Shown here: in pieces, positions 26,971 to 37,487 of the stretch
Layout: each line of letters starts with the position of its first letter
How positions within the stretch are numbered: the stretch's first letter is position 1
Assembly: GCF_000420865.1 (NCBI RefSeq)
Contig: NZ_ATVT01000003.1
Span: 354,306-418,305, forward strand
From: Butyrivibrio sp. XPD2006
Lineage (GTDB): Bacteria; Bacillota; Clostridia; Lachnospirales; Lachnospiraceae
Reading direction: 5' to 3'
DNA length: 64,000 nt
Program-made: the position numbers and the translations under genes
Notes under the pieces: model-generated
The model's input: only the letters and a program-made list of their open reading frames with translations
The model's database searches: none
What the model was told of the DNA's origin: nothing

Positions 26971-28431
26971 TTGAAGAAAGCTGTCATGACAATTAAAAGG
27001 GGATTTGCTCTTATACTTGCTACGGCAGTCACTGCTGTTACTCTGTCCGGATGCGGATATGCAAGCTTTGACGACTATCTCAAGGCTCTTGGCATCAAGG
27101 ATCCGATGGAGTATGATGACATTTTTGAGGCTGCAAGCGTAGAGGATATTGCTGACGTGGCTACGGCTCCGGAAGAGGTTCCGGCTGAGGAAGCTGAGCA
27201 GGAGGCAGAAGAGATCTCTTTTGACATAGGAACCCTTGAGAGTTCAGAGGAAGAAGCTGCCACTGTGGATCTCAGTCAGGCTGAGCCTGCAGATCTTTCT
27301 CTTGAAGCCAAGTACAAGAATGCATCTGATGCAGATCTTGATGAGGACATGAAGGCTGCAAGGGTGGCTATCGGTCTGACAGACGAAGGAATCGCCTCCC
27401 TCAAGAAGCAGCAACAGGGGCTTTATGCTTATGAGCATCTGACAGATGCAGGCAAGACCCTGTATGTTGAGATGCTGACAGTTATGAATACGCTATCCAA
27501 AGACATTATAGTGTCTACCACCAGCGATGATGCGGTGGAGCTGGTCTTTGAATATATTATGGCTGACCATCCCGAGATTTTCTATGTGGATGGTTATCAG
27601 TACACCAACTATTCCGTTGGAGATACCATAACCAAGATATCTTTTACAGGTAATTATCTCTACGATGCCAACGAAGTAGAGAGAAGGCAGGCACAGATAA
27701 ATGATGCGGTTCATTTGTGTCTTGCCGGCGCACCTTCATCAGATGATGATTACTACCTTATCAAGTATGTGTACGAGTACCTGATAGCCAATACCGAATA
27801 TGATATAAACGCTGCTGACAATCAGAATATCTGCTCGGTGTTCATTAACGGCAGAAGCGTTTGCAACGGTTATGCCAAGGCCGCTCAGTACCTTCTTAAC
27901 AAGATGGGAGTTAAGTGTACTTTGGTAACCGGTACAGTTAATACCAAGAACAACAAGGGCATAAGGCATGCCTGGAATCTGGTCCTTTGTAACAATACTT
28001 ACTATTATCTTGATGTGACATGGGGAGATGCTTCCTATCAGACGGTTTCGGGAGAGAGTGCTGATTCTATGAGGCTTCCTGAGGTTAATTATGATTACCT
28101 CAATGTTACAACATCAGAGATAATGCACAACCATACAATCTCTGACACAGTGCGCATGCCTGTATGCAACAGCATGAATGACAATTTTTATGTCAGAGAG
28201 GATGAGTACTTCACATCTTCGGAGATGGCTCTTGTGGGAGATCTGTTCGACCGCAGATACGAGGATGGAAGCAGGAATGTGACCATAAAGTGCGCAACAG
28301 ACAGTGTTTATGACTCACTTTTCGAGGAGCTTATAACAAACAGAAGGGTATTCGAATTCCTTCAGGGAGATACGTCCCAGGTATCATATACGACTTTTGA
28401 AGACACCAGGACCATTATATTTTGGCTCTAA
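26971..28431 (+). CDS. Lipoprotein with transglutaminase-like (papain-fold) domain
   Basis: 486 residues from a TTG at 26971, chosen because GGAGG (26959-26963) lies 7 bases upstream; ATG 26986 is an alternative. The signal peptide ends TLSGC, with Cys28 to be lipidated. An acidic linker precedes a transglutaminase-like domain with an apparent Cys-His-Asp triad: Cys298 in GRSVCNGYA, His333 in RHAWNLV, Asp348 in YYLDVTWGD. Such extracellular domains act as proteases, amidases or cross-linkers; the substrate is unknown. It shares no operon logic with its neighbours. Confidence 0.85.
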   Translation: MKKAVMTIKRGFALILATAVTAVTLSGCGYASFDDYLKALGIKDPMEYDDIFEAASVEDIADVATAPEEVPAEEAEQEAEEISFDIGTLESSEEEAATVDLSQAEPADLSLEAKYKNASDADLDEDMKAARVAIGLTDEGIASLKKQQQGLYAYEHLTDAGKTLYVEMLTVMNTLSKDIIVSTTSDDAVELVFEYIMADHPEIFYVDGYQYTNYSVGDTITKISFTGNYLYDANEVERRQAQINDAVHLCLAGAPSSDDDYYLIKYVYEYLIANTEYDINAADNQNICSVFINGRSVCNGYAKAAQYLLNKMGVKCTLVTGTVNTKNNKGIRHAWNLVLCNNTYYYLDVTWGDASYQTVSGESADSMRLPEVNYDYLNVTTSEIMHNHTISDTVRMPVCNSMNDNFYVREDEYFTSSEMALVGDLFDRRYEDGSRNVTIKCATDSVYDSLFEELITNRRVFEFLQGDTSQVSYTTFEDTRTIIFWL

Positions 28432-28492
28432 AGCCGGGTGATGTGATATAATGAGTGATATGGTATATCACGAAAGAATGAAAGGAACTGAA

Positions 28493-28846
28493 ATGGGAAA
28501 AGAAATAGCAGAAGTTGGATCAGTTAAGATTGCAGATGATGTTGTTGCCAGAATTGCAGCTCTTGCAGCCCTCGAGGTTGATGGCGTTTCAGCAATGGCA
28601 GGTAATTATACAAGTGAAAATCTTGAGAAGGTCAGCAGAAAGAATCTGTCTAAGGGTGCCAAGGTTATCGTTGGACAGAGTGAGGTCAAGGTGGATCTGG
28701 CGCTTATGATGGCTTACGGATTTAATATCCCGGCTACTTGCCAGCAGGCACAGACCCGTGTTAAGGCTTCTGTTGAGAATATGACAGGACTTGAAGTAAC
28801 AGATGTCAACATCAGGATTGCCGGCATTACAATGCCAAAAGCATAA
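28493..28846 (+). CDS. Asp23/Gls24 family protein
   Basis: 117 residues from the ATG at 28493, supported by AAGGA 6 bases upstream; 28451 lacks a site. It has the Asp23/YloU pattern: GSVKIADDVVARIAALAALEV, then DLALMMAYGFNIPATCQQAQ and VTDVNIRIAGI. The family is an envelope-stress-associated, membrane-peripheral group commonly placed before nusB in Clostridia. A TATAAT (28446-28451 area) lies just upstream and may be a promoter -10. Confidence 0.9.
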   Translation: MGKEIAEVGSVKIADDVVARIAALAALEVDGVSAMAGNYTSENLEKVSRKNLSKGAKVIVGQSEVKVDLALMMAYGFNIPATCQQAQTRVKASVENMTGLEVTDVNIRIAGITMPKA

Positions 28847-28858
28847 GAAGGACAGTGA

Positions 28859-29263
28859 ATGATGAACAGAACAGAACTTAGGGAGCAGGTTTTTGAACTG
28901 CTCTTTCGTGTTGAATTTAATTCAATGGAAGATATGTCAGAGCAGGAGGAGCTCTTTACCCAGACCTCTGACAAAGAGATAAGTACCAAGGACGCTGATT
29001 ATATCAGGGACAAGTACGAGAAGATTGCCGAGAAGCTCCCGGAGATCGACGAGGCAATAAATAAAGAGACTACCGGATGGAATACAGGCAGGATTGCCAA
29101 GGTGGATCTTGCCATCATCAGGCTTGCCATCTATGAGATCAAGTATGATGATTCGGTTCCCACCGGAGTTGCTATTAACGAGGCTGTTGAGCTTGCCAAG
29201 AAGTACGGTCAGGATGGCTCACCTGCTTTCGTAAATGGAGTGTTAGCTAAATTTGCGCAGTGA
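28859..29263 (+). CDS. nusB: NusB, transcription antitermination factor
   Basis: 134 residues (two adjacent ATGs; AAGGAC upstream favours 28859). An all-helical NusB fold: [15 protein letters not shown], then [37 protein letters not shown]. With NusE (S10) it binds boxA of rRNA leaders. It overlaps xseA by 11 bases. Confidence 0.95.
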   Translation: MMNRTELREQVFELLFRVEFNSMEDMSEQEELFTQTSDKEISTKDADYIRDKYEKIAEKLPEIDEAINKETTGWNTGRIAKVDLAIIRLAIYEIKYDDSVPTGVAINEAVELAKKYGQDGSPAFVNGVLAKFAQ

Positions 29264-30479
29264 ATATACAGTCACACAGGTTAATACGTACATCAAGAAT
29301 ATGTTTACTCAGGACTTTCTCCTAAGGAGCCTTACGGTCAAGGGAGAAGTGAGTAACTGCAAGTACCATTCATCCGGTCACATATATTTTACTATCAAGG
29401 ATAATGGTGCTGCTTTAGCCTGCGTGATGTTTTCCTCTGACAGGACCAGAGGTCTTACCTTCGAGATGAAGGAAGGACAGCAGGTCAAGGTCACAGGATC
29501 TGTAAGTGTATATGAAAGAGATGGTAAATACCAGCTTTATGCCAGGAGAATTGAACTGGATGGAGCTGGAGTTCTTTATGAGAGATATGAAGAGCTAAAG
29601 AAGAGATTACAGGAATCCGGTATGTTTTCAGAGGATTACAAGCAGCCGATTCCTAAGTATATACGAACTCTCGGTGTTGTGACGGCACCAACAGGGGCTG
29701 CGGTACGCGATATTATCAATGTTGCTACTAGGAGAAACCCTCATATCCAGATCATTCTTTATCCTGCCATAGTACAAGGCGAGAAGGCCGCCGAGAGCAT
29801 AGTAAAGGGGATAGAAACTTTGTCCCGCTCAGAGGCTGATGTTATAATCGTCGGACGTGGCGGAGGTTCTATAGAAGATTTATGGGCGTTTAATGAAGAG
29901 ATTGTCGCTCAGGCAATTTTCGATTGCCCCGTTCCGATTATTTCAGCAGTTGGACATGAAACAGATACTACAATCGCAGACTTTGTCTCTGACAGGAGAG
30001 CACCTACGCCTTCTGCAGCAGCGGAGATAGCGGTATTTGAATACAGCAGATTTATCCAGGATATTGAGGATTATCAGAGCACTCTTTTAACCCTGATAGA
30101 CAGAAAGATAAGCCGTCTGACCAATGAGGAAAAGAGATATGCACAGGCCCTCAGGCACTTAAGTCCCATGGGGAAGATCAGGGACAAGCTCCTTAGGATG
30201 GATCAGTATCAGGACAGCCTTAAGATGCTTATGGAAAAGAGATTAAAGGCTGCAAGGCACGAACTGGAAGTGGATATAGAGAGGCTTAAAGGTCTTTCAC
30301 CACTGGACAGACTAAAGACCGGATATTCCTACGTGGCTGATGAAAATGGCAGAAACGTCAAAAGCATCGGGGATGTAAGCATAGGGGATGAGCTTTCGGT
30401 ATATGTGAGCGACGGTCTTATAAAGACGAGTGTCACAGGAACTGGCAAGGTCGGATTTTTATCAGGCCGGGAGGATTAA
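29253..30479 (+). CDS. xseA: Exodeoxyribonuclease VII large subunit
   Basis: 408 residues from a TTG start inside the end of nusB. The N-terminal OB fold begins [14 protein letters not shown]; the catalytic part has [42 protein letters not shown] and [26 protein letters not shown]; a coiled-coil region follows. With XseB it degrades single-stranded DNA to oligonucleotides. No better start is available in frame without cutting the OB fold. Confidence 0.96.
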   Translation: MRSEYTVTQVNTYIKNMFTQDFLLRSLTVKGEVSNCKYHSSGHIYFTIKDNGAALACVMFSSDRTRGLTFEMKEGQQVKVTGSVSVYERDGKYQLYARRIELDGAGVLYERYEELKKRLQESGMFSEDYKQPIPKYIRTLGVVTAPTGAAVRDIINVATRRNPHIQIILYPAIVQGEKAAESIVKGIETLSRSEADVIIVGRGGGSIEDLWAFNEEIVAQAIFDCPVPIISAVGHETDTTIADFVSDRRAPTPSAAAEIAVFEYSRFIQDIEDYQSTLLTLIDRKISRLTNEEKRYAQALRHLSPMGKIRDKLLRMDQYQDSLKMLMEKRLKAARHELEVDIERLKGLSPLDRLKTGYSYVADENGRNVKSIGDVSIGDELSVYVSDGLIKTSVTGTGKVGFLSGRED

Positions 30480-30497
30480 TGAGAAAAGGAGCCGCTT

Positions 30498-30722
30498 ATG
30501 GCAGCTAAGAAAAAAGAAGAAAAAATGACAATCGAAGAGGCTTTTGCTGCGATTGATGAGAAGATAAAAGCCCTTGAGGACGAGGATATTTCCCTTGAGG
30601 AGTCTTTTGCGCAGTACAAGGAAGGCATGGAGCTTTTAAAGCTGTGTCATGAATCCATTGAGAGCGTTGAGCAGAAGGTAAAAGAAATCGCCGAAGATGG
30701 CAGCTTGGAGGACTTTGAGTAA
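30498..30722 (+). CDS. xseB: Exodeoxyribonuclease VII small subunit
   Basis: 74 residues: a two-helix protein with TIEEAFAAIDEKIKALED and SLEESFAQYKEGMELLKLC, the XseB signature. It pairs with XseA. The stop is directly followed by the ispA ATG (TAAATG). Confidence 0.95.
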   Translation: MAAKKKEEKMTIEEAFAAIDEKIKALEDEDISLEESFAQYKEGMELLKLCHESIESVEQKVKEIAEDGSLEDFE

Positions 30723-31667
30723 ATGAGCGGTATTTCCATAGAGGATGAACTTTTAAAGAGGGCAGCCTATTTTGAAGATATACTGGGCAAGGCACTTCCA
30801 GCTGAGGAGGGCTATGCCCGTACTGTTATAGAGGCGATGAACTACAGTCTTCTTGCAGGAGGTAAGCGACTTCGTCCTGTTATGATGCTTGAGGCGTTTA
30901 AGCTGTTTGCAGGCGAGGAAGCTGATGACAGCGTTCTTAGGCCGTTTATGCTGGCAATTGAGATGATCCACACCTATTCACTGGTGCATGACGATCTTCC
31001 GGCTATGGACAATGACGAATACAGACGAGGCAGGAAGACCACTCATGTGGTGTACGGACCCGGAATGGCAACTCTGGCAGGAGACGGACTTCTTAATCTT
31101 GCCTTTGAGACTGCGATCAAGGGTGCGGCTCTTGGAAAAGAGCTGGTCTATTACGACGGGGATACATCGAACAGATATCTTGCAGCCCTAGACGTTCTTG
31201 GAACCAAGGCCGGTATTTACGGCATGGTAGGAGGACAGTGTGCAGACATCTGTGCCGAGAACAATCATGATATGGACACAGAAACCGCACGGGATGTGCT
31301 TCATTATATCGATGAGAATAAAACCGGAGCTCTTATTGAGAGCAGTCTTATGATAGGTGCCATAATAGGTGGAGCGTCAGAAGCTCAGGTCAAACAGGTT
31401 GAAAAGATGGGAAGCAATGTTGGAATAGCTTTCCAGATTCAGGACGATATTCTGGATATCGAGGGTGATGCTGCTGAGCTTGGTAAGCCCATCGGTTCGG
31501 ACCTTAAGAATGACAAGACTACCTATGTCAGTCTCAACGGCATGGATGAAGCCAAAAAGAAGGTAAAAGAACTATCGGATGAGGCTTCGGAGATATTAAA
31601 GAGCTTTGGACAAAGCGGAACATTTCTTGAGGGACTCTTTGAATATCTCATTTACAGAAAGAAATAA
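30723..31667 (+). CDS. ispA: Polyprenyl (farnesyl/geranylgeranyl) diphosphate synthase
   Basis: 314 residues. First aspartate-rich motif DDLPAMDND (DDxxxxD type) in the VHDDLPAMDNDEYRRG block; second motif QIQDDILDIEGD; GGKRLRP near the N-terminus. It condenses IPP with allylic diphosphates to give C15 (or C20) chains. It is followed by dxs, so the pair serves isoprenoid synthesis for undecaprenol and quinone-like lipids. The exact chain length cannot be read by eye. Confidence 0.93.
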   Translation: MSGISIEDELLKRAAYFEDILGKALPAEEGYARTVIEAMNYSLLAGGKRLRPVMMLEAFKLFAGEEADDSVLRPFMLAIEMIHTYSLVHDDLPAMDNDEYRRGRKTTHVVYGPGMATLAGDGLLNLAFETAIKGAALGKELVYYDGDTSNRYLAALDVLGTKAGIYGMVGGQCADICAENNHDMDTETARDVLHYIDENKTGALIESSLMIGAIIGGASEAQVKQVEKMGSNVGIAFQIQDDILDIEGDAAELGKPIGSDLKNDKTTYVSLNGMDEAKKKVKELSDEASEILKSFGQSGTFLEGLFEYLIYRKK

Positions 31668-31689
31668 CTTAGGTTAATTGGAGTGAATT

Positions 31690-33540
31690 ATGCTTCTTGA
31701 TCAGATAAATCAGACAGGCGATATAAAGGCAATAGCTCGAGAGGATTACCCTGAGCTTGCCGGCGAAATAAGAGAGTTTCTTATCGACAAGATTTCCAAA
31801 ACAGGCGGACATCTTGCCTCTAATCTTGGTGCCGTTGAACTTACAATGGCTCTTCATATCGCACTGGATCTGCCAAAAGATAAGATTATATGGGATGTAG
31901 GACATCAGTCCTATACACACAAGTTGCTCACAGGACGCAAGGAAGGTTTTGATACGCTTCGCCAATTCGGTGGTATGAGCGGCTTCCCAAAGAGATGTGA
32001 GTCTGATACCGACTGCTTTGACACCGGACACAGCTCCACATCTATTTCTGCAGGGCTCGGTATGGTCAAGGCCAGAGACCTTAAGGGTGAGGACTACGCA
32101 GTTGTTTCTGTTATCGGCGACGGGTCTCTTACCGGAGGACTTGCTTATGAAGCCCTCAACAATGCGTCAAGGCTTGAGACCAATTATATAATCATCTTAA
32201 ACGACAATGAGATGTCTATCTCAGAGAGCGTCGGAGGAATGGGCAAGTACCTGAACAATGTTCGTACAGCGCAAGGATACCTTAACCTCAAAGAAGATGT
32301 GTACGCTCAGCTTCGTACCAGCACCAAGGTTGTCGATTCCATCAGAAGGGCCAAGAACTCTTTTAAACAGCTCTTTGTTCCCGGCATGGTATTCGAAAAC
32401 CTGGGTATCACATATCTTGGACCTGTAAACGGACATGACACCGCAGGCCTTGTGCGCGCCATCAAAGAGGCCAGAAAGGTCAAGAAGGCTGTTATGATCC
32501 ACGTTGTGACCAAGAAGGGTAAGGGATATGAGCCTGCCGAGAAGCACCCGGCAAGATTCCATGGAACCGAACCTTTTATCGTGGAGAACGGACTTCCCAG
32601 AAATCCCAGAACCACTGCTAATTATCAGGATATCTTTTCAACGGTAATGTGCAAGCTTGGTGCAAGGGATGACAAGGTTGTGGCTATTACGGCAGCCATG
32701 GCCGACGGAACGGGACTTAAGAGATTCAGGAACATTTACCCTGACAGATTTGTAGATGCCGGAATTGCAGAAGAGCATGCGGTTACATATGCTGCTGGTC
32801 TTGCTATCGGTGGATACAAGCCGGTATTTGCGGTTTATTCATCGTTCCTTCAGAGAGCCTATGACCAGATATTGGAGGATGTATGTCTTCAGAATCTTCC
32901 TGTGGTCTTTGCCATAGACAGAGCAGGACTTGTTGGAAGTGACGGCGAGACCCATCAGGGTATATTTGATCTTTCATATATGTCATCAATGCCAAACATG
33001 CATGTAATGGCGCCCAAGAATAAGTGGGAACTGTCAGACATGCTTAAGTTTGCGGTAGGTTTAAACGCACCGGTAGCAGTCAGATACCCAAGGGGCAATG
33101 CATACGATGGCCTCGAGGACTTCAGGGCACCTATCGAAATGGGCAAGTGTGAGCCTATTTACGAGGAGAAGGACATATGCCTTCTTGCTGTGGGCAGCAT
33201 GGTCAAGATAGCAGAAGAGGTAAGGCTTATCCTCAAGGACAGAGGATACAAGTGCTCCCTTGTAAATACAAGATTTGTTAAACCTATTGATACGGATTAC
33301 ATTCACAGAGCAGCAGCAACTCACAGGCTCTTTGTCACCATGGAAGAGAATGTGGCATCAGGTGGATTTGGCGAGAAGGTGAGAAGCTATATTGATGAAA
33401 AGAGACTTGATGCAAATGTCCTTTCCATCGCTATACCCGATCAGTTTATTACCCACGGCAGCGTAGACAAGCTCCTCAAGGAACTCAGAATGGATGCGCA
33501 GTCAGTGGCAGAGAGAATTATTGACGAAGTACAAAGGTAA
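31690..33540 (+). CDS. dxs: 1-deoxy-D-xylulose-5-phosphate synthase
   Basis: 616 residues. Thiamine-diphosphate enzyme blocks: DVGHQSYTHKLLTGR, the cofactor motif GDGSLTGGLAYEALNNA, and AGIAEEHAVTYAAGLA with the catalytic Glu. It joins pyruvate and glyceraldehyde-3-phosphate, the first step of the MEP pathway. Full length. It lies 22 bases after ispA and 8 bases before tlyA. Confidence 0.97.
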   Translation: MLLDQINQTGDIKAIAREDYPELAGEIREFLIDKISKTGGHLASNLGAVELTMALHIALDLPKDKIIWDVGHQSYTHKLLTGRKEGFDTLRQFGGMSGFPKRCESDTDCFDTGHSSTSISAGLGMVKARDLKGEDYAVVSVIGDGSLTGGLAYEALNNASRLETNYIIILNDNEMSISESVGGMGKYLNNVRTAQGYLNLKEDVYAQLRTSTKVVDSIRRAKNSFKQLFVPGMVFENLGITYLGPVNGHDTAGLVRAIKEARKVKKAVMIHVVTKKGKGYEPAEKHPARFHGTEPFIVENGLPRNPRTTANYQDIFSTVMCKLGARDDKVVAITAAMADGTGLKRFRNIYPDRFVDAGIAEEHAVTYAAGLAIGGYKPVFAVYSSFLQRAYDQILEDVCLQNLPVVFAIDRAGLVGSDGETHQGIFDLSYMSSMPNMHVMAPKNKWELSDMLKFAVGLNAPVAVRYPRGNAYDGLEDFRAPIEMGKCEPIYEEKDICLLAVGSMVKIAEEVRLILKDRGYKCSLVNTRFVKPIDTDYIHRAAATHRLFVTMEENVASGGFGEKVRSYIDEKRLDANVLSIAIPDQFITHGSVDKLLKELRMDAQSVAERIIDEVQR

Positions 33541-33548
33541 GAGAATTT

Positions 33549-34448
33549 ATGGCAAAAGATAAAGAGCGTCTTGACGTTCTTCTTGTAAACAGAGGCCTTG
33601 CTCCATCGAGAGAAAAGGCAAAAGCCCTCATAATGGCCGGAGATGTATTTGTAAACGGTCAGAGGGAAGATAAACCCGGCACAACCTTCGAGGAAGCCAA
33701 GATTACTTCTCTGGAAGTCAAGGGAGATACACTTCCCTACGTCAGCAGAGGCGGACTTAAGCTTGAGAAGGCAGTCAAAAACTTTGGCTTTTCACTTGAA
33801 GGCAAGGTGTGCATGGATATTGGGGCTTCCACCGGAGGTTTTACGGACTGTATGCTTCAGAACGGAGCAGCCAAGGTTTATTCCGTTGATGTGGGACACG
33901 GACAGCTTGACTGGAAGCTTAGAAGCGATGAAAGAGTGGTCTGCATGGAAAAGACCAACTTCAGATATATGGTCAGGGACGACATAGATGATGACCTTGA
34001 TTTTGCATCATGTGATGTATCTTTTATCTCGCTGACCAAGATCCTGCTTCCCGCCAGAAGACTTCTTAAGGACGGAGCAGAGATGGTATGTCTGATAAAA
34101 CCTCAGTTTGAAGCCGGCAAAGAAAAGGTCGGTAAAAAGGGAGTAGTAAGAGATCCTGAAGTTCATTCTGAAGTAGTTCACAGGATATTTGATTTTATGG
34201 GGGTTGCAGGTTTTGAAGTTCTTCATCTGGACTTCTCACCTATCAAAGGGCCTGAGGGCAATATTGAATATCTGATCCATATCAGAAAGGATCCTGAGAG
34301 AAACGCAGAAGTTGAACAGCTGACAGAAGCAGACGGGGAAAAGAAGCTTTCTGAGATACAGGCTGATAAGAGTGGTATTTCTTTTGAAGCAGAGAATAAT
34401 AAGCTCATAGAGGATGCGGTCTTAAGGGCAGCGGCAGAGCTTAAATAG
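33549..34448 (+). CDS. tlyA: TlyA family rRNA methyltransferase (S4 plus FtsJ-like domain)
   Basis: 299 residues. The S4 RNA-binding domain is at the N-terminus (RLDVLLVNRGLAPSREKAKALIMAGDVFVNG). An FtsJ-like SAM domain follows: DIGASTGGFTDCMLQNGA, VDVGHGQLDWKL, LIKPQFEAG. Actinobacterial TlyA 2'-O-methylates 16S and 23S rRNA; the Firmicute homologue in this operon position has been annotated as rRNA methyltransferase or haemolysin. The C-terminal 45 residues are an extra Glu/Lys-rich tail. Confidence 0.9.
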   Translation: MAKDKERLDVLLVNRGLAPSREKAKALIMAGDVFVNGQREDKPGTTFEEAKITSLEVKGDTLPYVSRGGLKLEKAVKNFGFSLEGKVCMDIGASTGGFTDCMLQNGAAKVYSVDVGHGQLDWKLRSDERVVCMEKTNFRYMVRDDIDDDLDFASCDVSFISLTKILLPARRLLKDGAEMVCLIKPQFEAGKEKVGKKGVVRDPEVHSEVVHRIFDFMGVAGFEVLHLDFSPIKGPEGNIEYLIHIRKDPERNAEVEQLTEADGEKKLSEIQADKSGISFEAENNKLIEDAVLRAAAELK

Positions 34449-34457
34449 GGGGCGCTT

Positions 34458-35306
34458 ATGGAGAAGTTTTGTATTGTTACCAACAAGATCAAGGATAAGG
34501 ACTTAAAGGTTACCAAACACATTAAGCACTATCTTGAGAAACGTGGCAAGACAGTTACCATTGCTGAAGAGAAAAGAGAGGAAGATGACCCGCTCTTTAT
34601 CACAAGAAAGCATCTCAGCGTTATTCCTGAGGATACGGATCTTGTTATTGTTCTTGGCGGAGACGGTACAATGCTTCAGGCAGCCAGAAGTATCGCATAT
34701 CAGGACATTCCCCTTGTGGGAGTAAATCTTGGTACCATGGGATACCTTGCCGAGGTAGAGGAGAGCGGAATAGACGATGCTCTTGAGAGGATCCTCAAAG
34801 GCTGGTACGAGATTGAGGACAGGATGATGTTAAGGGGTGCTCTTGAGGGCAAAAAAGACTACTCCTTAAATGATATTATTGTGACCAGATATCAGGGCAT
34901 TGCTACTATCGGTTACAATATCTATGTAAATGATCAGTTCCTTTGCAGCTATTATGCAGACGGTCTTGTGGTGTCGACACCTACAGGTTCAACCGGATAT
35001 AACATGTCGGCCGGAGGTCCCATTATTGAGCCGTCAGCCAATATGATCCTGGTCACACCTATTTGTCCGCATACGCTTAATTCCAGGAGCCTTGTCTTTT
35101 CACCTAATACCAAGATAGATGTTGAGCTGCTTCCGGGAAGGGACGGAAGCCCCATGACGGCCATCAGCAGTTTTGATGGCAGCGGAACACTCCTGATGAA
35201 TACAGGAGATAAGATTGAGATTAAGATGTCCAAGAAGACTACCAAGATTCTGCGATTGAATAAGGTAAGCTTCCTCGACGTCATAAGTAAAAAATTTGAG
35301 AAATAA
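34458..35306 (+). CDS. nadK: NAD kinase
   Basis: 282 residues. The conserved GGDG is in LVIVLGGDGTMLQAAR; GVNLGTMGYLAEV and VVSTPTGSTGYNMSAGGPI complete the family blocks. It makes NADP+ from NAD+ with ATP or polyphosphate. The start follows GGGGGCG, 9 bases after tlyA. Confidence 0.96.
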   Translation: MEKFCIVTNKIKDKDLKVTKHIKHYLEKRGKTVTIAEEKREEDDPLFITRKHLSVIPEDTDLVIVLGGDGTMLQAARSIAYQDIPLVGVNLGTMGYLAEVEESGIDDALERILKGWYEIEDRMMLRGALEGKKDYSLNDIIVTRYQGIATIGYNIYVNDQFLCSYYADGLVVSTPTGSTGYNMSAGGPIIEPSANMILVTPICPHTLNSRSLVFSPNTKIDVELLPGRDGSPMTAISSFDGSGTLLMNTGDKIEIKMSKKTTKILRLNKVSFLDVISKKFEK

Positions 35307-35320
35307 GAAAGGAGATTGTC

Positions 35321-35776
35321 ATGAAGAAGAACAGACATGACAAGATTATCGAGCTCATCAACAACCATGAGGTAGAAACTCAGGAGCAGCTTGCATCACT
35401 TCTAAAAGAAGCTGGCTATGATGTTACCCAGGCTACGGTTTCAAGGGATATCAGGCAGATGAAGCTGACCAAGCAGGTAACTCCTGACGGAAGACAGAAA
35501 TATGTTTATACCACTGCAGACCCTGAAGTCATGCATGATAAATACGTAAGCGTAATCAAGGCCGGCTATGTGAGTATGGACGTTGCTGGAAATCTTCTTG
35601 TTATCAGGACGGTTTCAGGTATGGCCATGGCGGTTGCTGCAGCAATAGATGCTCTTGATATGCCTGAGATTGTTGGCTGCATTGCAGGTGACGATACAAT
35701 ATTCGTGGCGATCAAGTCCAACGAGGTAGCTTTAGAGCTCATGGATAAGTATAAGAGCGTTTTAAACAGAGGATAA
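35321..35776 (+). CDS. argR: ArgR/AhrC arginine repressor
   Basis: 151 residues. The N-terminal winged helix (ETQEQLASLLKEAGYDVTQ, TVSRDIRQMKLTK) and the C-terminal hexamerisation/arginine-binding domain (VVGCIAGDDTIFVAI with the DD pair; the IVGCI form is used here) are both intact. Placement before recN is the usual Firmicute one. It has a strong AAAGGAG. Confidence 0.95.
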   Translation: MKKNRHDKIIELINNHEVETQEQLASLLKEAGYDVTQATVSRDIRQMKLTKQVTPDGRQKYVYTTADPEVMHDKYVSVIKAGYVSMDVAGNLLVIRTVSGMAMAVAAAIDALDMPEIVGCIAGDDTIFVAIKSNEVALELMDKYKSVLNRG

Positions 35777-35777
35777 G

Positions 35778-37466
35778 ATGTTATATAGTTTACACGTTAA
35801 GAATCTTGCTCTTATCAAGGAGCAGGAGATTGAGTTTTCAAAGGGACTTAACATACTCACCGGTGAGACGGGTGCAGGTAAATCCGTTGTCATCGGGAGT
35901 GTGAATCTGGCCCTGGGAGGTAAGGCAGATGCCTCGCTCATTAGAACCGGCGAGGAGTATGCCCTGGTAGAGCTTGTTTTTGGGGTGGAGAATGACCTCC
36001 AAAGACAGCTTCTTAAGGAGATGGATATTCCTGTTGAGGAAGACGGAACACTTATTATGCAGCGCAAGATCATGCCCGGAAGAAGTGTTTCGAAGATCGG
36101 GGGAGAAAACGTATCAGCAAGACAGCTGAAGGATATCTCAAGTATTCTAATCAATATTCACGGTCAGAACGACCATCAGGAGCTTCTCCACAAGAAAAAG
36201 CATATTGAGATTCTTGACAATTACTGCGAGGCTGAACTGGCAGCTCTTTTTGCTGAGCTCACAACCTCGTATTCGCATATGAAAGAGTTGGAAAAAGAGC
36301 TTTCGGAGACCGATATTGATGAGAGCGCAAGGCTCAGGGAGCAGGAACTTTTAGAGTATGAACTTGGAGAGATTGAAGATGCAGCCCTGGTACCCGGCGA
36401 GGATGAGGAGCTGGAGAGCAGCTATCGCAAGATGGTAAATGCCCAGAAAATATCGGGGGCGGTTTATCAGACAGCTGCCATGGTAAACTCAGGTGAGGGT
36501 GAAGATAGCGCATCCGATATGATCGGAAGGGCTGTGAGAGAGCTGTCATCTGTTGTATCCTATGATGAGGAGCTTGATGATCTTTTGTCGCAGCTTTCGG
36601 ATATTGAGAATCTTCTTACAGATTTCGGACATTCAATTTCCGACTATATAGACGGTCTTGAGTTTGATGATGAGAAGTTCAGGACCACAGAGGACAGACT
36701 CAACACTATCAATCATCTGAAGGACAAGTACGGCGGAAGCATAGACGCTGTGCTTAAATACATGGAAGAGAAGCAGAAGAGGCTTGACGCACTTAGTGAT
36801 CTCGGAGCACACAGAGATGGGCTGCTCAGGGAACTTAGTGAGGAGAAATCAAAAGCTCTTTTGCTCTGCAGGAAGATCTCTGATGTGAGGAAGAAGGGAG
36901 CAAAGGGGCTATCCGAGAAACTACGGGCGGCACTTGTTGACCTTAACTTCCTGGATGTAAAATTTGAAATTGATGTTAAGAGTGATGAGGACAAGATAAC
37001 TTCAAGGGGCTACGATGATGTTGAATTTATGATATCAACCAATCCGGGTGAGGCACTTCGTCCGCTGGATCAGATAGCAAGCGGTGGTGAGCTCTCCCGT
37101 ATCATGCTGGCGCTTAAGACCGTGGTCGCTGACAAGGACGATATAAGTACGCTCATCTTTGATGAGATTGACGCCGGAATAAGCGGCAAGACTGCATGGA
37201 AGGTTTCTCAGAAGCTTGGAGAGCTCTCAAGAGAGCACCAGATAATCTGTATTACACATCTTCCGCAGATAGCAGCCATGGCGGATACTCATTTCATGAT
37301 TGAGAAGGGACTTGAGGACGGAAGGACTGTTACAAGCATTTACGGCCTTGATGAAGAGGCGAGTGTCAGGGAACTTGCAAGGCTTCTTGGCGGAGATACC
37401 ATCACTGATGCGGTTATAACCAATGCGCAGGAGATGCGCAAGATGGCTATGGACAGCAAGAACTGA
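35778..37466 (+). CDS. recN: DNA repair protein RecN
   Basis: 562 residues, SMC-like. N-terminal LHVKNLALIKEQEIEF and Walker A TGETGAGKSVVIGSV; central coiled coil; C-terminal signature ASGGELSRIMLALK and Walker B TLIFDEIDAGISGK. It binds single-stranded DNA ends in double-strand-break repair. It starts one base after the argR stop. Confidence 0.96.
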   Translation: MLYSLHVKNLALIKEQEIEFSKGLNILTGETGAGKSVVIGSVNLALGGKADASLIRTGEEYALVELVFGVENDLQRQLLKEMDIPVEEDGTLIMQRKIMPGRSVSKIGGENVSARQLKDISSILINIHGQNDHQELLHKKKHIEILDNYCEAELAALFAELTTSYSHMKELEKELSETDIDESARLREQELLEYELGEIEDAALVPGEDEELESSYRKMVNAQKISGAVYQTAAMVNSGEGEDSASDMIGRAVRELSSVVSYDEELDDLLSQLSDIENLLTDFGHSISDYIDGLEFDDEKFRTTEDRLNTINHLKDKYGGSIDAVLKYMEEKQKRLDALSDLGAHRDGLLRELSEEKSKALLLCRKISDVRKKGAKGLSEKLRAALVDLNFLDVKFEIDVKSDEDKITSRGYDDVEFMISTNPGEALRPLDQIASGGELSRIMLALKTVVADKDDISTLIFDEIDAGISGKTAWKVSQKLGELSREHQIICITHLPQIAAMADTHFMIEKGLEDGRTVTSIYGLDEEASVRELARLLGGDTITDAVITNAQEMRKMAMDSKN

Positions 37467-37487
37467 GAATAGATACGAGGCTTACAG